Shown here: piece by piece, positions 36,462 through 47,200 of the stretch
Numbering within the stretch: position 1 is the stretch's first letter
Layout: the number at the start of each line of letters is the position of its first letter
From: Rhodobacteraceae bacterium F11138
GTDB taxonomy: Bacteria > Pseudomonadota > Alphaproteobacteria > Rhodobacterales > Rhodobacteraceae
Reading direction: 5' to 3'
Length of the DNA: 64,000 nucleotides
Assembly: GCA_016521575.1 (NCBI GenBank)
Contig: JAEKDP010000006.1
Span: 62,001 to 126,000, forward strand
Notes under the pieces: model-generated
Database searches by the model: none
What the model was told of the DNA's origin: nothing
What the model saw: only the letters and a program-made list of their open reading frames with translations
Program-made: the position numbers and the translations under genes

Positions 36462-39014
36462 GTGATCCGGTTTGTTTTATCTTTCTTCGGAGCGATCTTT
36501 ACGCTCTTTACTCTGGGGATCGCCCTCATTGCCCTGAGCATCGGCGCGGTGTTCTGGGTCTATGGCCGCGATTTGCCCAGCCACGAATCGCTGGCGCAGT
36601 ACAAGCCGCCCACGATCAGCCGGATCTATTCCGGCGAAGGTCACATGATCGACGAATTCGCCCAGGAGCGGCGGTTGTTCGTGCCTGCGGACGAGATACC
36701 CGACCTGATCAAACAGGCGTTCATCTCTGCCGAAGACAAGAATTTCTATACGCACAAGGGCTATGATATGCGCGGAATCGCTGCCGCGGGTATCGAAGCG
36801 GTGCGATCGCGCGGCGACAACGTCCGCGGCGCATCAACCATCACCCAGCAGGTGATGAAGAATTTCCTTCTGTCCGGTGACCGCCGGATCGAGCGCAAGA
36901 TCAAGGAAATCATTCTGGCGTCCCGTCTTGAGGAAACACTGGACAAGGATCAGATCCTCGAACTCTATATGAACGAGATCTTTCTGGGGCAGAACTCTTA
37001 CGGGGTGGCGGCGGCCAGCCAGACCTATTTCAACAAGACTCTGTCCGAACTTGCCCCGCATGAGGCGGCGTTCCTTGCGTCCCTGCCCAAGGCGCCCAGC
37101 GACTATCACCCGGTGCGGCGCAAGGAGCGGCTGTTGGCACGGCGTAATTTCGTGCTCAGAGAGATGCAGGAAAACGGCTATATCGACCGCGAAACCTATG
37201 AGATCGAAGTCGCCTTGCCCCTGCGGTCCGTGCAGAATGGAGATTTTGAAAGCTTCCGCACCGCGCTGCCGCCACGGGACTATTTCACCGATGAGGTCCG
37301 CCGCCAGCTGAGCGACGATTTCGGCGAAGGCGAGTTCTTTACCGGCGGATTCAGCGTGCGCGCAACCATTGACGAAGAAATGCAGAAGGTTGCGGCGAAA
37401 TCCCTGCGCGCGCAACTGGAAAAATATGACCGGGGGCGCGGAATCTGGCACGGTACCGAAGACCGGATTCCCGCCGAGCAGCTCACGGATGAGGCCAGTT
37501 GGCGCGAATTGCTGTCCAAGGCGGATGTGCCGCGCGATGTCGTGCTGAATGGTCAATGGTATCCCGCCGTGGTTCTGGAAGTGGGCGACAGCGATGCCCG
37601 GATCGGGATCGAAAACGTCCCCGAAGACGAGGACGGCCACTGGATCCCGGCCAAGGACGTGCAATGGGCACGCAAGCGCAACAGCGATGGTTCGCTGGAC
37701 CGAAAGGCGAAGGTCGCGGGCGATCTGCTGGACGTCGGCGATGTCGTTCTGGTCCGCAGGATGACACGCGACGATGATGGCTCGTTCATTCGCTGGACCC
37801 TGCGCCAGGTCAGCGATGTACAGGGCGGGTTCATGGCGATGGACGTGAACAACGGGCGTGTTCTGGCGATGCAGGGCGGATTCAGCTATCAGGATTCCGT
37901 GTTCAACCGCGCCACCCAGGCGCAGCGCCAGCCCGGTTCCAGTTTCAAGCCGTTCGTCTACGCCGCCGCATTGGACAGCGGGTATTCCCCCGCGACCATC
38001 GTGGTGGACGCCCCGATCGAGATCAACACGCCGCAGGGGCTGTGGCGTCCGCGCAATTCGTCCAACAAGTTCTATGGTCCGACGCCGTTGCGCACCGGGA
38101 TCGAACAGTCGCGGAACCTGATGACGATCCGTCTGGCGCAGGAAGTCGGGATGCCTGTGGTCGCCCGCTATGCCGAGAAATTCGGGGTCTATGACGAAAT
38201 GGGACCGTATCTGGCCAATGCGCTGGGGTCCGAGGAAACCACATTGTACAAGATGGTTGCGGCCTATGCCATGTTCGCCAATGGCGGTGAACGCGTGGAG
38301 CCCACTTTGGTGGACCGGATTCAGGACCGCTATGGCAAAACCATCTATCGTCATGACAAACGGGACTGCATCGATTGCGGATCGCCCGGGATCGGGCCGA
38401 ACCAGACACCGCGCATCATCAGCAATCGCGAACGCGTCATGGATGCGATCACGGCCTATCAGCTGACCTCGATGATGAAAGGCGTGGTCGACCGCGGAAC
38501 CGCCAGCGGCGTTGTCAAATTGCCGGTGCCCACGGCGGGCAAGACCGGTACGACCAACGAAGCGCGGGATGTCTGGTTCATCGGATTTACCAGCAATATC
38601 GTTGCGGGATGCTATATCGGGTATGATCGCCCGCGTCCTCTGGGCCGCAGCGCATACGGGTCGTCCATGTGTGGACCGGTGTTTCAGTCCTTCATGACCA
38701 AGGCCACGGAAAAATTCGGCGGCGGACCCTTTGAGGTGCCCCCCGGCGGTCATTTCATCAAGATCGACCGTTTCACCGGCGGGCGTTTGCCGGATGACGC
38801 AAGCGGTGCCTATGTCGTCGCCGAGTATTTCCGCGACGGTGCCGATCCCATGTTCGGTCTGACCTATGACGGTGGCTTTGCCATGGGATCGAATCTGCCG
38901 CTGATCGAAGAAGTGGTCAGCAGCGGCCGGCAGGTCCGTACATCCACCGGTGGAACCGCCGTTGTCGGTCCCAAGGCCAATTTCGGCACAGTAAGTTCGG
39001 GTGGGCTGTACTGA
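36462..39014 (+). CDS. mrcA: Penicillin-binding protein 1A
   Basis: Bifunctional class A PBP of 850 residues that polymerises and crosslinks peptidoglycan. One N-terminal membrane helix (about residues 4-30) anchors it. The GT51 glycosyltransferase has the catalytic Glu91 in SAEDKNFYTHKGYD. The transpeptidase has Ser493 and Lys496 (GSSFKPF) and the KTGTT box from Lys694. An insert near 330-440 is the OB-like/ODD region of PBP1a. The start is GTG 36462 behind a consensus promoter. It follows the amidase gene and precedes prfB. Confidence 0.98.
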   Translation: MIRFVLSFFGAIFTLFTLGIALIALSIGAVFWVYGRDLPSHESLAQYKPPTISRIYSGEGHMIDEFAQERRLFVPADEIPDLIKQAFISAEDKNFYTHKGYDMRGIAAAGIEAVRSRGDNVRGASTITQQVMKNFLLSGDRRIERKIKEIILASRLEETLDKDQILELYMNEIFLGQNSYGVAAASQTYFNKTLSELAPHEAAFLASLPKAPSDYHPVRRKERLLARRNFVLREMQENGYIDRETYEIEVALPLRSVQNGDFESFRTALPPRDYFTDEVRRQLSDDFGEGEFFTGGFSVRATIDEEMQKVAAKSLRAQLEKYDRGRGIWHGTEDRIPAEQLTDEASWRELLSKADVPRDVVLNGQWYPAVVLEVGDSDARIGIENVPEDEDGHWIPAKDVQWARKRNSDGSLDRKAKVAGDLLDVGDVVLVRRMTRDDDGSFIRWTLRQVSDVQGGFMAMDVNNGRVLAMQGGFSYQDSVFNRATQAQRQPGSSFKPFVYAAALDSGYSPATIVVDAPIEINTPQGLWRPRNSSNKFYGPTPLRTGIEQSRNLMTIRLAQEVGMPVVARYAEKFGVYDEMGPYLANALGSEETTLYKMVAAYAMFANGGERVEPTLVDRIQDRYGKTIYRHDKRDCIDCGSPGIGPNQTPRIISNRERVMDAITAYQLTSMMKGVVDRGTASGVVKLPVPTAGKTGTTNEARDVWFIGFTSNIVAGCYIGYDRPRPLGRSAYGSSMCGPVFQSFMTKATEKFGGGPFEVPPGGHFIKIDRFTGGRLPDDASGAYVVAEYFRDGADPMFGLTYDGGFAMGSNLPLIEEVVSSGRQVRTSTGGTAVVGPKANFGTVSSGGLY

Positions 39015-39022
39015 CCCGCACC

Positions 39023-39045
39023 GGGGGTGCCGCCCGCGGCCCCCC
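39023..39045 (+). terminator. Probable mrcA terminator hairpin
   Basis: GGGGG (39023-39027) pairs with CCCCC (39041-39045), and GCCG with CGGC inside it, with one unpaired T. It lies 9 bases past the mrcA stop, with no U-tract. Confidence 0.42.
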
Positions 39046-39160
39046 GCCGAACGATGGCCAGCCCCCCGCATAGCCGACTGGCGTTTTTGACAGCTCAATC
39101 TTGCCGCTTTGGCTGGTCTGGTTTATCACGATCTCTCACCAACAATGGCCAGGAACCAGC

Positions 39161-40288
39161 ATGCGCGCCGAGACCCAGAACATCGTGACCGAAATCGAGA
39201 AATCGCTGGATCTTCTGGCCCAGCGGATGGATTACGAAACCGCGCCGCACCGGTTGGAGGAATTCAATGCAAGGGTCGAGGACCCCACCCTGTGGGATGA
39301 CCCGGACGCGGCGCAGAAACTGATGCGGGACCGTCAGATGTTGGTTGATGCGATGGAAACCTATACATCGATCAAGCAGGACCTGTCGGACAATGTCGAG
39401 ATGATCGAACTGGGCGAGATGGAAGACGACGCCGAGGTCATCGACGACGCCGAAAACGTGCTGAAGGCGCTGGCGGTCAAGGCCGCGCAGAAAGAACTCG
39501 AAGCGCTGCTGGACGGTGAGGCCGATGGCAACGACACCTTCCTTGAAATCAATGCCGGGGCCGGGGGCACGGAAAGCTGCGATTGGGCCAACATGCTGGC
39601 GCGGATGTATGTTCGCTGGGCCGAGAAAAAGGGCTACAAGGTCGAATTGCAGGCCGAAAGCGCCGGAGACGAAGCCGGAATCAAATCGGCGACCTACAAG
39701 ATCAGCGGACAGAATGCCTATGGCTGGTTGAAATCCGAAAGCGGCGTGCATCGTCTGGTGCGGATCAGCCCGTTTGATTCCGCCGCCAAGCGTCATACCT
39801 CGTTCAGCTCGGTCTGGGTGTATCCGGTGGTGGACGACAATATCGAGATCGAGGTCAATCCGGCGGATATCCGTATCGATACCTACCGCAGTTCGGGCGC
39901 GGGCGGACAGCACGTCAATACCACGGATTCAGCTGTGCGCATCACGCACAATCCGACCGGAATCGTGGTGACCAGTTCGGAAAAATCCCAGCACCAGAAC
40001 CGTGATATCGCGATGAAAGCCCTGAAATCGCGGCTGTATCAGCTGGAACTCGACCGGCGCAACGCGGCGATCAACGAGGCCCATGAATCCAAGGGCGACG
40101 CGGGCTGGGGCAACCAGATCCGGTCCTATGTTCTGCAACCTTACCAGATGGTCAAGGACTTGCGGACCAATTTCGAAACCAGCGACACCAAAGGCGTTCT
40201 GGACGGGGATCTGGATGGTTTCATGGCCGCGACGCTGGCGCTGAACGTTTCGGGCAAGTCCCGGGCCGAAGCCCAGGGCGAGGGCTGA
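39161..40288 (+). CDS. prfB: Peptide chain release factor 2
   Basis: Release factor of 375 residues that ends translation at UGA and UAA. The SPF tripeptide (codon recognition) is in [12 protein letters not shown], and the GGQ catalytic motif is at 248-250 in [15 protein letters not shown]. The frame is continuous, so there is no programmed +1 frameshift as in E. coli prfB. ATG 39161 is chosen as the normal start; reading from further upstream adds a non-homologous leader. Confidence 0.97.
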   Translation: MRAETQNIVTEIEKSLDLLAQRMDYETAPHRLEEFNARVEDPTLWDDPDAAQKLMRDRQMLVDAMETYTSIKQDLSDNVEMIELGEMEDDAEVIDDAENVLKALAVKAAQKELEALLDGEADGNDTFLEINAGAGGTESCDWANMLARMYVRWAEKKGYKVELQAESAGDEAGIKSATYKISGQNAYGWLKSESGVHRLVRISPFDSAAKRHTSFSSVWVYPVVDDNIEIEVNPADIRIDTYRSSGAGGQHVNTTDSAVRITHNPTGIVVTSSEKSQHQNRDIAMKALKSRLYQLELDRRNAAINEAHESKGDAGWGNQIRSYVLQPYQMVKDLRTNFETSDTKGVLDGDLDGFMAATLALNVSGKSRAEAQGEG

Positions 40289-40420
40289 AACCGCCACGGC
40301 ACCACCGGGAGCATGGCGAAAACAGCGGGGAACACCCGGGGCGGCGTGCATGTGCGTCAGGGCTTGTGCTGATGGCGGCAGGGGTTAGGCTGATGGCAAT
40401 CAGAACAACGGATTTCCCTC

Positions 40421-41818
40421 ATGCTGCTTACCCAACGCTCTGCGACCGACCTTTTGTCGGATCTGACAACCAGAAACCTATCGGCGGCCGATCTGATGCG
40501 GGCGACGCTGGATCGCATCGATCGGGCCAACCCGAAGGTGAACGCGGTGGTGGCGCTGCGGGATCCCGCCGAACTGCTGAAGGAAGCACAGGCGCTGGAC
40601 GACGGGCCGCTGACAGGTCCGCTGCATGGCCTGCCGATCGCGGTCAAGGATCTGGTGAACGTTGCGGGTATCGTGTCCAGCCATGGGTCCGAGACCTTGC
40701 GCGACCATGTGCCCGAGCAGGACGATCTGATCGCCGCGCGGATGCGGGCGGCGGGCGCAATCCTGATCGGCAAGACCAATACGCCCGAATTCGGATTGGG
40801 CAGCCATACGTTCAATCCGGTCTACGGGGTCACGCGCAACCCATATGACACCACCCGCAGTTGCGGTGGTTCGTCCGGCGGAGCGGCGGTGGCGCTGGCC
40901 ACGGGTATGACGGCTTTGGCGGATGGGTCCGATATGATGGGCAGTCTGCGCAACCCGGCGGCGTGGAACAACGTCTATGGTTTCAGACCCAGTTGGGGGC
41001 GTGTGCCGTCTGATCCCGATGGTGACAATTTTCTGCATCAACTGTCCACCCTGGGGCCGATGGCGCGCAGCCCCGAGGACATCGCGGTCTTGCTGGACGT
41101 GATCGCAGGCCCCGATTCGCGCCAGCCACATGGTATGGATGCGCCCCCGGTCGCGCCCTTGCAAGCGGTCGATCCCACGGGATTGCGTCTGGGCTGGCTG
41201 GGGGATTGGGGCGGAGCCTTTCCGATGCAAGAGGGTATCCTGGACCTGTCGGCCAGCGCGCTGGAAGTGTTTCGCGCCCTGGGGTGCCATGTGGAACCCG
41301 TGGCGCCACCGTTTTGCGCCGATGCAATGTGGCAAAGCTGGACCGACTTGCGATCGTGGCAGGTCGCCTGCGGTCACGCCGATCTGTTGCGCGATGGAGC
41401 GCCCTTGAAAGACACTGCCGTGTGGGAAATCGAGCGCGGTCTGAAACTGTCGGCTCTGGACGTGCACCGGGCCAGCGTGATCCGTTCCGACTGGTTCAAG
41501 ACGGCGGCGCAACTGCTGGACAGCTATGACGCGTTGATCCTGCCCTCTGCGCAGGTGTGGCCGTTCGAGGCCGAACTGCCATATCCGACCGATATCGACG
41601 GGCAGGTCATGGATACATATCATCGCTGGATGCAGGTGGTGGTGCCGGTCAGTCTGATCGGGCTTCCGGCACTGGCGGTGCCGGCGGGGTTCGGGCCGCA
41701 GGGATTGCCCATGGGCATTCAGTTGTTCGGCCCGCGCGGCGGTGACGCAGCGTTGCTGGCACTGGGCGCGGCCTATCACGCCGCCACCGGATGGCCGCAG
41801 AAACGGCCCGCGATGTAG
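40421..41818 (+). CDS. Amidase (amidase signature family)
   Basis: A 465-residue cytoplasmic amidase. The Ser-cisSer-Lys triad is seen as Lys in [14 protein letters not shown], the cis-Ser in [17 protein letters not shown], and the nucleophile Ser in [14 protein letters not shown]. Substrates range from aliphatic or aryl amides to indoleacetamide; the sequence does not decide. GatA is unlikely because gatC/gatB are not adjacent and the C-terminus differs. It precedes the DUF2189 gene by 23 bases and may be co-transcribed with it. Confidence 0.92.
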   Translation: MLLTQRSATDLLSDLTTRNLSAADLMRATLDRIDRANPKVNAVVALRDPAELLKEAQALDDGPLTGPLHGLPIAVKDLVNVAGIVSSHGSETLRDHVPEQDDLIAARMRAAGAILIGKTNTPEFGLGSHTFNPVYGVTRNPYDTTRSCGGSSGGAAVALATGMTALADGSDMMGSLRNPAAWNNVYGFRPSWGRVPSDPDGDNFLHQLSTLGPMARSPEDIAVLLDVIAGPDSRQPHGMDAPPVAPLQAVDPTGLRLGWLGDWGGAFPMQEGILDLSASALEVFRALGCHVEPVAPPFCADAMWQSWTDLRSWQVACGHADLLRDGAPLKDTAVWEIERGLKLSALDVHRASVIRSDWFKTAAQLLDSYDALILPSAQVWPFEAELPYPTDIDGQVMDTYHRWMQVVVPVSLIGLPALAVPAGFGPQGLPMGIQLFGPRGGDAALLALGAAYHAATGWPQKRPAM

Positions 41819-41841
41819 GTTTGGGGAAAGGCTGTGCACAG

Positions 41842-42618
41842 ATGAGCGAACCGAAACACGGTGTTCCCGAGCTTGGGCCGATGTCGCCTGACATGCTGCG
41901 GCGCGCATTGGCCCGCGGATGGCGGGACTTTCGCCGGGCCCCTGTCTATGGCCTGATTTTTGCGGGTTTCTATGTCCTCAGCGGTTGGTTGATGGTCTGG
42001 ATCACGACCCGCACCGGCACCACATACTGGCTGGTACTGGCGGCGATCGGATTTCCGTTGATCGGCCCATTTGCTGCGGTTGGTCTGTACGAAGTGTCGC
42101 GGCGGCTGGAACAGGGCGAGGCCCTGGATTGGCGCGGCATCTTCGGTGTCGTGCTGCACCAGAGCCGGCGTCAACTGCCGTCGATCTGCGCCATCATCAT
42201 CGTGCTGTTTCTGTGGTGGTTCTTTATCGGCCACATGATCTTTGCCCTGTTCATGGGGCTGTCGACCATGACCAATGTTTCCACGTCTCTGGACGTTTTC
42301 CTGACACCGAACGGGCTGACGATGCTGGCGGTGGGAACGATTGTGGGCGCACTGTTCGCGCTGCTGTTGTACATGATCACGGTGTTTGCGCTGCCCCTGT
42401 TGTTGGACCGGGAAATCGACTTTGTCACCGCCATGATCACCAGTTTCAAATATGTGACGGCGAATCCACGCTCGATGCTGGCATGGGCGTTGTGCATTGC
42501 CGTGTCGACCTTTGCGGCCATGCTTCCCGGATTCTTCGGGCTTTTTCTGGTGCTGCCCTTGCTGGGCCATGCCAGTTGGCATGTCTACGATCAGGCGCAG
42601 GCCATATATAGCGACTGA
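41842..42618 (+). CDS. DUF2189 family integral membrane protein
   Basis: A 258-residue polytopic inner-membrane protein with about six hydrophobic segments. Landmarks are [22 protein letters not shown] near the N-terminus and [23 protein letters not shown], both typical of DUF2189. The family function is not established. ATG 41842 gives [12 protein letters not shown]. It follows the amidase gene in the same direction, 23 bases away. Confidence 0.88.
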   Translation: MSEPKHGVPELGPMSPDMLRRALARGWRDFRRAPVYGLIFAGFYVLSGWLMVWITTRTGTTYWLVLAAIGFPLIGPFAAVGLYEVSRRLEQGEALDWRGIFGVVLHQSRRQLPSICAIIIVLFLWWFFIGHMIFALFMGLSTMTNVSTSLDVFLTPNGLTMLAVGTIVGALFALLLYMITVFALPLLLDREIDFVTAMITSFKYVTANPRSMLAWALCIAVSTFAAMLPGFFGLFLVLPLLGHASWHVYDQAQAIYSD

Positions 42619-42752
42619 ATCCGCCCGGCGTGCGACCGCAACGATGCTGCGCGTCTCGTAGTCGTGTCGCGGTGACCTGCACGTTCCGCGACAGTTCAGG
42701 ATCATCCGCAGCCGGATTTTTGCGCATAGTTCTGCAAGATCCGGCGTTGGCA

Positions 42753-42789
42753 CCAGGCTGTGTCTGCCTGGCACCCGTCGCGCGGGTGC
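42753..42789. terminator. Adjacent hairpins in the convergent gap
   Basis: CCAGGC/GCCTGG (42753-42771) and GCACCCG/CGGGTGC (42771-42789) form two touching hairpins in the 255-base gap between the convergent DUF2189 and DUF6778 genes. Neither is followed by a U-tract. Nothing else stands out in this gap. Confidence 0.4.
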
Positions 42790-42873
42790 AGGGACGCCGC
42801 AGCCGAATTGCGGCCGCAACCGTTCACCGCGCCTGCGTTCCCTTCGGGTTCACACGATCCTGCCCCGGATCGT

Positions 42874-43563
42874 TCAGCGCCCCAAACTGGTGAAGCTGCC
42901 GCGGATGTCGGGGCCGATCCCCAGCCAGCCCTGCAATGTCGCGCTCACATGAGCAATCACCTGCTCTTTTTGTGAAGGGCCGAACTGCATTGCGTTCACG
43001 CCATCTTCGCGGACTTTGGCCGGCAGATCGGCCTGGATCAGGGTCGGTGGCGTCAAGGCTGCACCGGTGCGTGCGTCTGTGATTTGGGCTGTGAATCTAA
43101 TATTGTAGACCGCTTCGGGCGAGCGGGCCATGGCGATCGGTGTTACACCATGGAACTCTTGCACGGTGATCCCCAGGGCGACCGGCTGACCGCCGCGCAT
43201 CCCGGCGGTGGCATCGCGCGCGGCCTTGGTGATGATGGCCTGTACCTGTGCGTAACGATCCCCGGCCGGATCGCCGTGCCAGACGATATCCGCATCTGGG
43301 GTGAACGTGTTTTCTTCGGAAACGGTCAGGCTGTCGGGAACCGATACCGCAATGTTGCTGACCCGCCAGTTCGACGTGGCGGCGGCATCAAGGGGTTCGC
43401 CATATTCGGTGGACCAGGTCCCGCCGCAGGCAGACAGCGCCAGCAGCGCCGGCGCAAACCAGGCGACCGCACCCATGCGGCGCAGTGCTTGTCTGACCCT
43501 GCCACCAAATGGCCGCAAAGCGGTGAACGGCCGAATTCCGGCGGTGTCAGGTGAATGGGGCAT
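42874..43563 (-). CDS. DUF6778 family lipoprotein
   Basis: A 229-residue exported protein recognised as the Rhodobacteraceae DUF6778 family. A basic N-terminus and hydrophobic stretch AWFAPALLALSACGG end in a lipobox (LSAC), so it is probably lipid-anchored at the envelope. The mature part has GTWSTEYGEPLD and repeated short beta-type segments. ATG 43563 follows GGAGAG. Function unknown. Confidence 0.8.
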   Translation of the reverse strand: MPHSPDTAGIRPFTALRPFGGRVRQALRRMGAVAWFAPALLALSACGGTWSTEYGEPLDAAATSNWRVSNIAVSVPDSLTVSEENTFTPDADIVWHGDPAGDRYAQVQAIITKAARDATAGMRGGQPVALGITVQEFHGVTPIAMARSPEAVYNIRFTAQITDARTGAALTPPTLIQADLPAKVREDGVNAMQFGPSQKEQVIAHVSATLQGWLGIGPDIRGSFTSLGR

Positions 43564-43749
43564 CAAGTCTCTCCGTATTCAATGGTAACCAAACACGATC
43601 AGTCCGACCAGGTCAGGCAAAGGATCGTCTTTTGATAAACCGCCAACAAGCGTCTTGGTAGAGCAAATGAGTTAACACAAAGCTGTTTGCAGCACCTGTT
43701 GTCCGGCTGCGGCACTTTACCGGGGTGCAACGTGCTGTTGCGGGTGCGT

Positions 43750-44211
43750 TCACATTGCCTGAACCGCTTGCAGGACCTGTTCGACATGGCCCGGAACCCG
43801 GACCTTGCGCCAGACCTGTGCGATCCGCAGATCACGGTCGATCAGAAAGGTGCTGCGCTCAATCCCCATGAAGGTTTTGCCGTACATCTTCTTTTCAACC
43901 CAAACCCCGTAATCCTCGCACACCGAGCCGGCCTCGTCGGACAGCAACGGCATTGTCAGCCCGTGTTTCGCCGCGAATTTCTCATGGCTGGTCACGCTGT
44001 CTTTGGAAATCCCCATGACCTGCGCGCCGGATTCGGCAAAGGCTTGCAGATGTTCGGAAAATCCGATGGATTCCTTGGTGCAGCCCGGCGTATTATCGCG
44101 GGGGTAAAAGAAAAGCACGGTGGCCTGACCCTGCATCTCGGACAGGCTGACAAAGGATCCGCCATCGCGCGGCAGGGTGAATTCGGGGGCTGTATCGCCG
44201 ACGTCGGGCAT
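43750..44211 (-). CDS. bcp: Thioredoxin-dependent peroxiredoxin, Bcp/PrxQ type
   Basis: A 153-residue peroxiredoxin that reduces hydrogen and alkyl peroxides. The peroxidatic Cys44 lies in YPRDNTPGCTKES. The resolving Cys of E. coli Bcp, five residues later, is Ile49 here. The alternative helix-3 resolving position (near Ala80, SHEKFAAKHG) is also not Cys; only Cys98 remains. It therefore looks like a 1-Cys member, which is common in alphaproteobacteria. It is divergent from the AsmA-like gene across 81 bases. Confidence 0.95.
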   Translation of the reverse strand: MPDVGDTAPEFTLPRDGGSFVSLSEMQGQATVLFFYPRDNTPGCTKESIGFSEHLQAFAESGAQVMGISKDSVTSHEKFAAKHGLTMPLLSDEAGSVCEDYGVWVEKKMYGKTFMGIERSTFLIDRDLRIAQVWRKVRVPGHVEQVLQAVQAM

Positions 44212-44292
44212 CTGGTCTCCGTTCTGAAAATAGCTGGTTTAACGCGACAATAGGGCGCAAACCGCAAAGTTAAAGGTATTCGGACCCCATTC

Positions 44293-47200
44293 ATGGAGGA
44301 CTATCCGGAAATTCCAGCCTTTAAGGCACCGACCGGGGCATCCCGGACGCGACGGCGCCGGGTCGTCGTTCGGGTGCTGGGTCTGGTGGCGGTTCTCGGG
44401 CTGGTTCTGGGCGCGTTGGTGCTGTGGGGGGCGGGTCAGGGTCTTTCGATGCCGGACTGGCTGCGCGACCGTATTGAAACGCGGATCGAACGGAACCTGG
44501 GGGGGATGCAGATTTCCTTTGGCGATGTCGAAATGGTGGTCAACAGGGGCTGGCGCCCGCGCGTGCGGCTGCGCGACGTCATTCTGACAGACGAACAGGG
44601 GCTTGCGGTCGCGCGCCTGTCGGATGCCCAGGCCAGCCTGGCGATGCGCCCGTTGTTGCGCGGCAAGCTGCAGGCCAAGAGCATTTCGCTGTCCGGTGCC
44701 TTTGCCACCCTGCGCCGGGATACTCAGGGAAACCTGTCGCTGGCGCTTGGCGACGATTCGGCGGCGGTGAATGACGCGGCCAACCTGCCGCAGCTGATTG
44801 ACGAGGGGGACAAGCTGTTCCTGTTGCCCGCGCTCAGCGCATTGGTTTCAATCGAAATGGACGCCCTGACACTGCGCTATGAGGATGCGCAGAAACAGCG
44901 GGCCTGGACACTGGACGGCGGTCATCTGCAACTGGACAGGGCGGGCGATGATTTGCGGCTGGCAGCGGGGTTTGCGCTGTTGACCGGCAGCGATCAGGTC
45001 AGCACGGTCGAAATGAACTATGCAAGCAGGATTGGCCGGACCAATGCGGATTTCGGGATTCTGGTGCAGGACATCGCGGCACAGGACATCGCCGCCCAGA
45101 ACGTCGCGCTGGCGTGGCTGGACGTGTTGCGTGCGCCGATTTCGGGGGCGTTGCGCGGCAGTGTGGATGCCGCCGGTGCGCTGGGGCCGCTGTCGGCCAC
45201 CCTGCAGATCGGGGCGGGTGTGTTGCAGCCCACCGACGCCACACCTCCGGTGCCGTTCAACGGTGCGCGCAGCTATTTCACCTATCGCCCGGCGGAACAG
45301 GTGCTGGATTTCGACGAGCTGTATGTGTCCAGCGGTTGGGGCACCGGGGTTGCCGAGGGGCAGGCGTATCTGGGATTGGGGGCCGGCGGGCTGGACGAGC
45401 TGATCGGCCAGTTCACCCTGTCCAACATGTCGATCAATCCGGATGGCCTGTATGAAACGCCGTTGAACCTGACCAGCGCGACGGCGGACTTTCGCTTGGA
45501 ACTGTCCCCGTTCCGCATGAGCCTTGGGCAGTTGCACGTCACCCAGCAAGACAGTCATCTGCAAATGTCCGGTGACCTGTCGGCCGATCGGGACGGCTGG
45601 ATCCTGTCTCTGGACGGTCATACCGACAGCCTGACCCCGGAACGTCTGCTGGCGTTGTGGCCTGAAAGGGCCGCGCCAAAGCCGCGCAAGTGGGTCGATG
45701 AAAATGTTGCAGGCGGATCGGTGAGTGACATCGACATGGCCCTGCGCATCCGTCCGGGCCAAAAGCCAAACGTCTATCTGGATTTCGATTATCTCGACGC
45801 CACGATCCGGTTTCTCAAGACGCAGCCCCCGATCACCGGGGCTTCGGGACAGGCCAGCCTGCTGGACGGCCGTTTCGTGGCGACGGCGACCGCCGGTCAG
45901 GTCGTGGCCGATATCGGCGGCGGACTAGAGGTCAGCGGCACGTCGTTCATCATCCCCGATGTAGATGTCAAACCCGCGACACCCGCCGTGGTGCGCGTGC
46001 AGGGGCAGGGGACGGTCACTTCGATCCTGTCGCTGCTGGACCGCCCTCCGCTGTCGGTGCTGAAAGACACCCCGTTTCCTGCCGATTTGGCGCAAGGCTG
46101 GGCGCAGGTGACGGGTACGGTGGCGTTGCCGCTAAAGCCCAAGACCCCATTCGAAGATTTCGAATTCCATCTGGCCGGGCAAATCGAAGCGGTTCAGTCC
46201 AGCCTGCTGGTACCGGATCACACGGTACGGGCCGACAGATTGCGCCTGACCGGCGATCACACCCAGATTGTGGTCGAAGGCGCGGGAAGGATCGACCGGC
46301 TTCCGGTCGATGTGCGGTGGCGTCAACCGATCGGGTCGGGCGGGCAAAAGGGCAGCCGGTTGGAGGGGCAGGTCGAACTGTCGCCCCTGTTGGTCGATAC
46401 ATTCGGGATCGGTCTGCCGAAAGACAGCGTATCAGGGCAGGGCACGGGCCGGTTTGCACTGGATCTGAAACCGGGTGAGCCGCCCGCCCTGACGGTGGCT
46501 TCCGATCTGCGGGGGATTGGTTTGAACCTGTCGGCGCTGAACTGGTCCAAGCCGCCGGCGGAAAAGGGGGTGCTGGAACTGACTGGCGTGCTGGGGGGGC
46601 AAACCCGCATCGACCGGCTGACCCTGCAAGCGGCTGGATTGTCCGCAACGGGTTCGGTGCTCAATCGTCCCGGAGGGGGGCTGGATCGCGCGGCGCTGGA
46701 TCGGGTGCAGCTGCATGACTGGCTCGACGTGTCGGTGGAATTGGTGGGGCACGGCAATGCGGCACCCGATCTGAACATCCTCAACGGCACGCTGGACATG
46801 CGTCGGGCCAGCTTTGACAGCGGTAGGGGCGGCGGCGGGGGCGGTGCGTCTGCTTCGCAGCCCCGCCAGATGGATGTGACGTTAAGCCGCCTGCAGGTCA
46901 CGGACACGCTGGCCCTGACCGATTTTTCGGGGCGCTTTGATCTGGCTGGCGGTCTGTCAGGACCATTCAGCGGCAGGGTCAACAATCAGACCCGCGTGTC
47001 CGGGCAGGTTGCGCCCCGTGGTGGGCGCAGCGCGGTTCGGATCCAATCCAACGATGCCGGCGGGGTGATCCGGGCCGCGGGCCTTTTGACCAAGGCGCAT
47101 GGCGGCAATTTCGATCTTTCCCTGTTGCCATCGTCGCGGGCGGGACAGTTCGATGGCACCTTGCGGATCACCGACACCAAGGTGCGCGAAGCCCCGGCCA

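Noticed and set aside
36834-39098. 754-codon frame antisense to mrcA
   Set aside because: It covers the conserved PBP1a gene and shows no domain or ribosome site.
39161-40288. Programmed +1 frameshift in prfB
   Set aside because: The release factor frame is continuous from its start to its stop.
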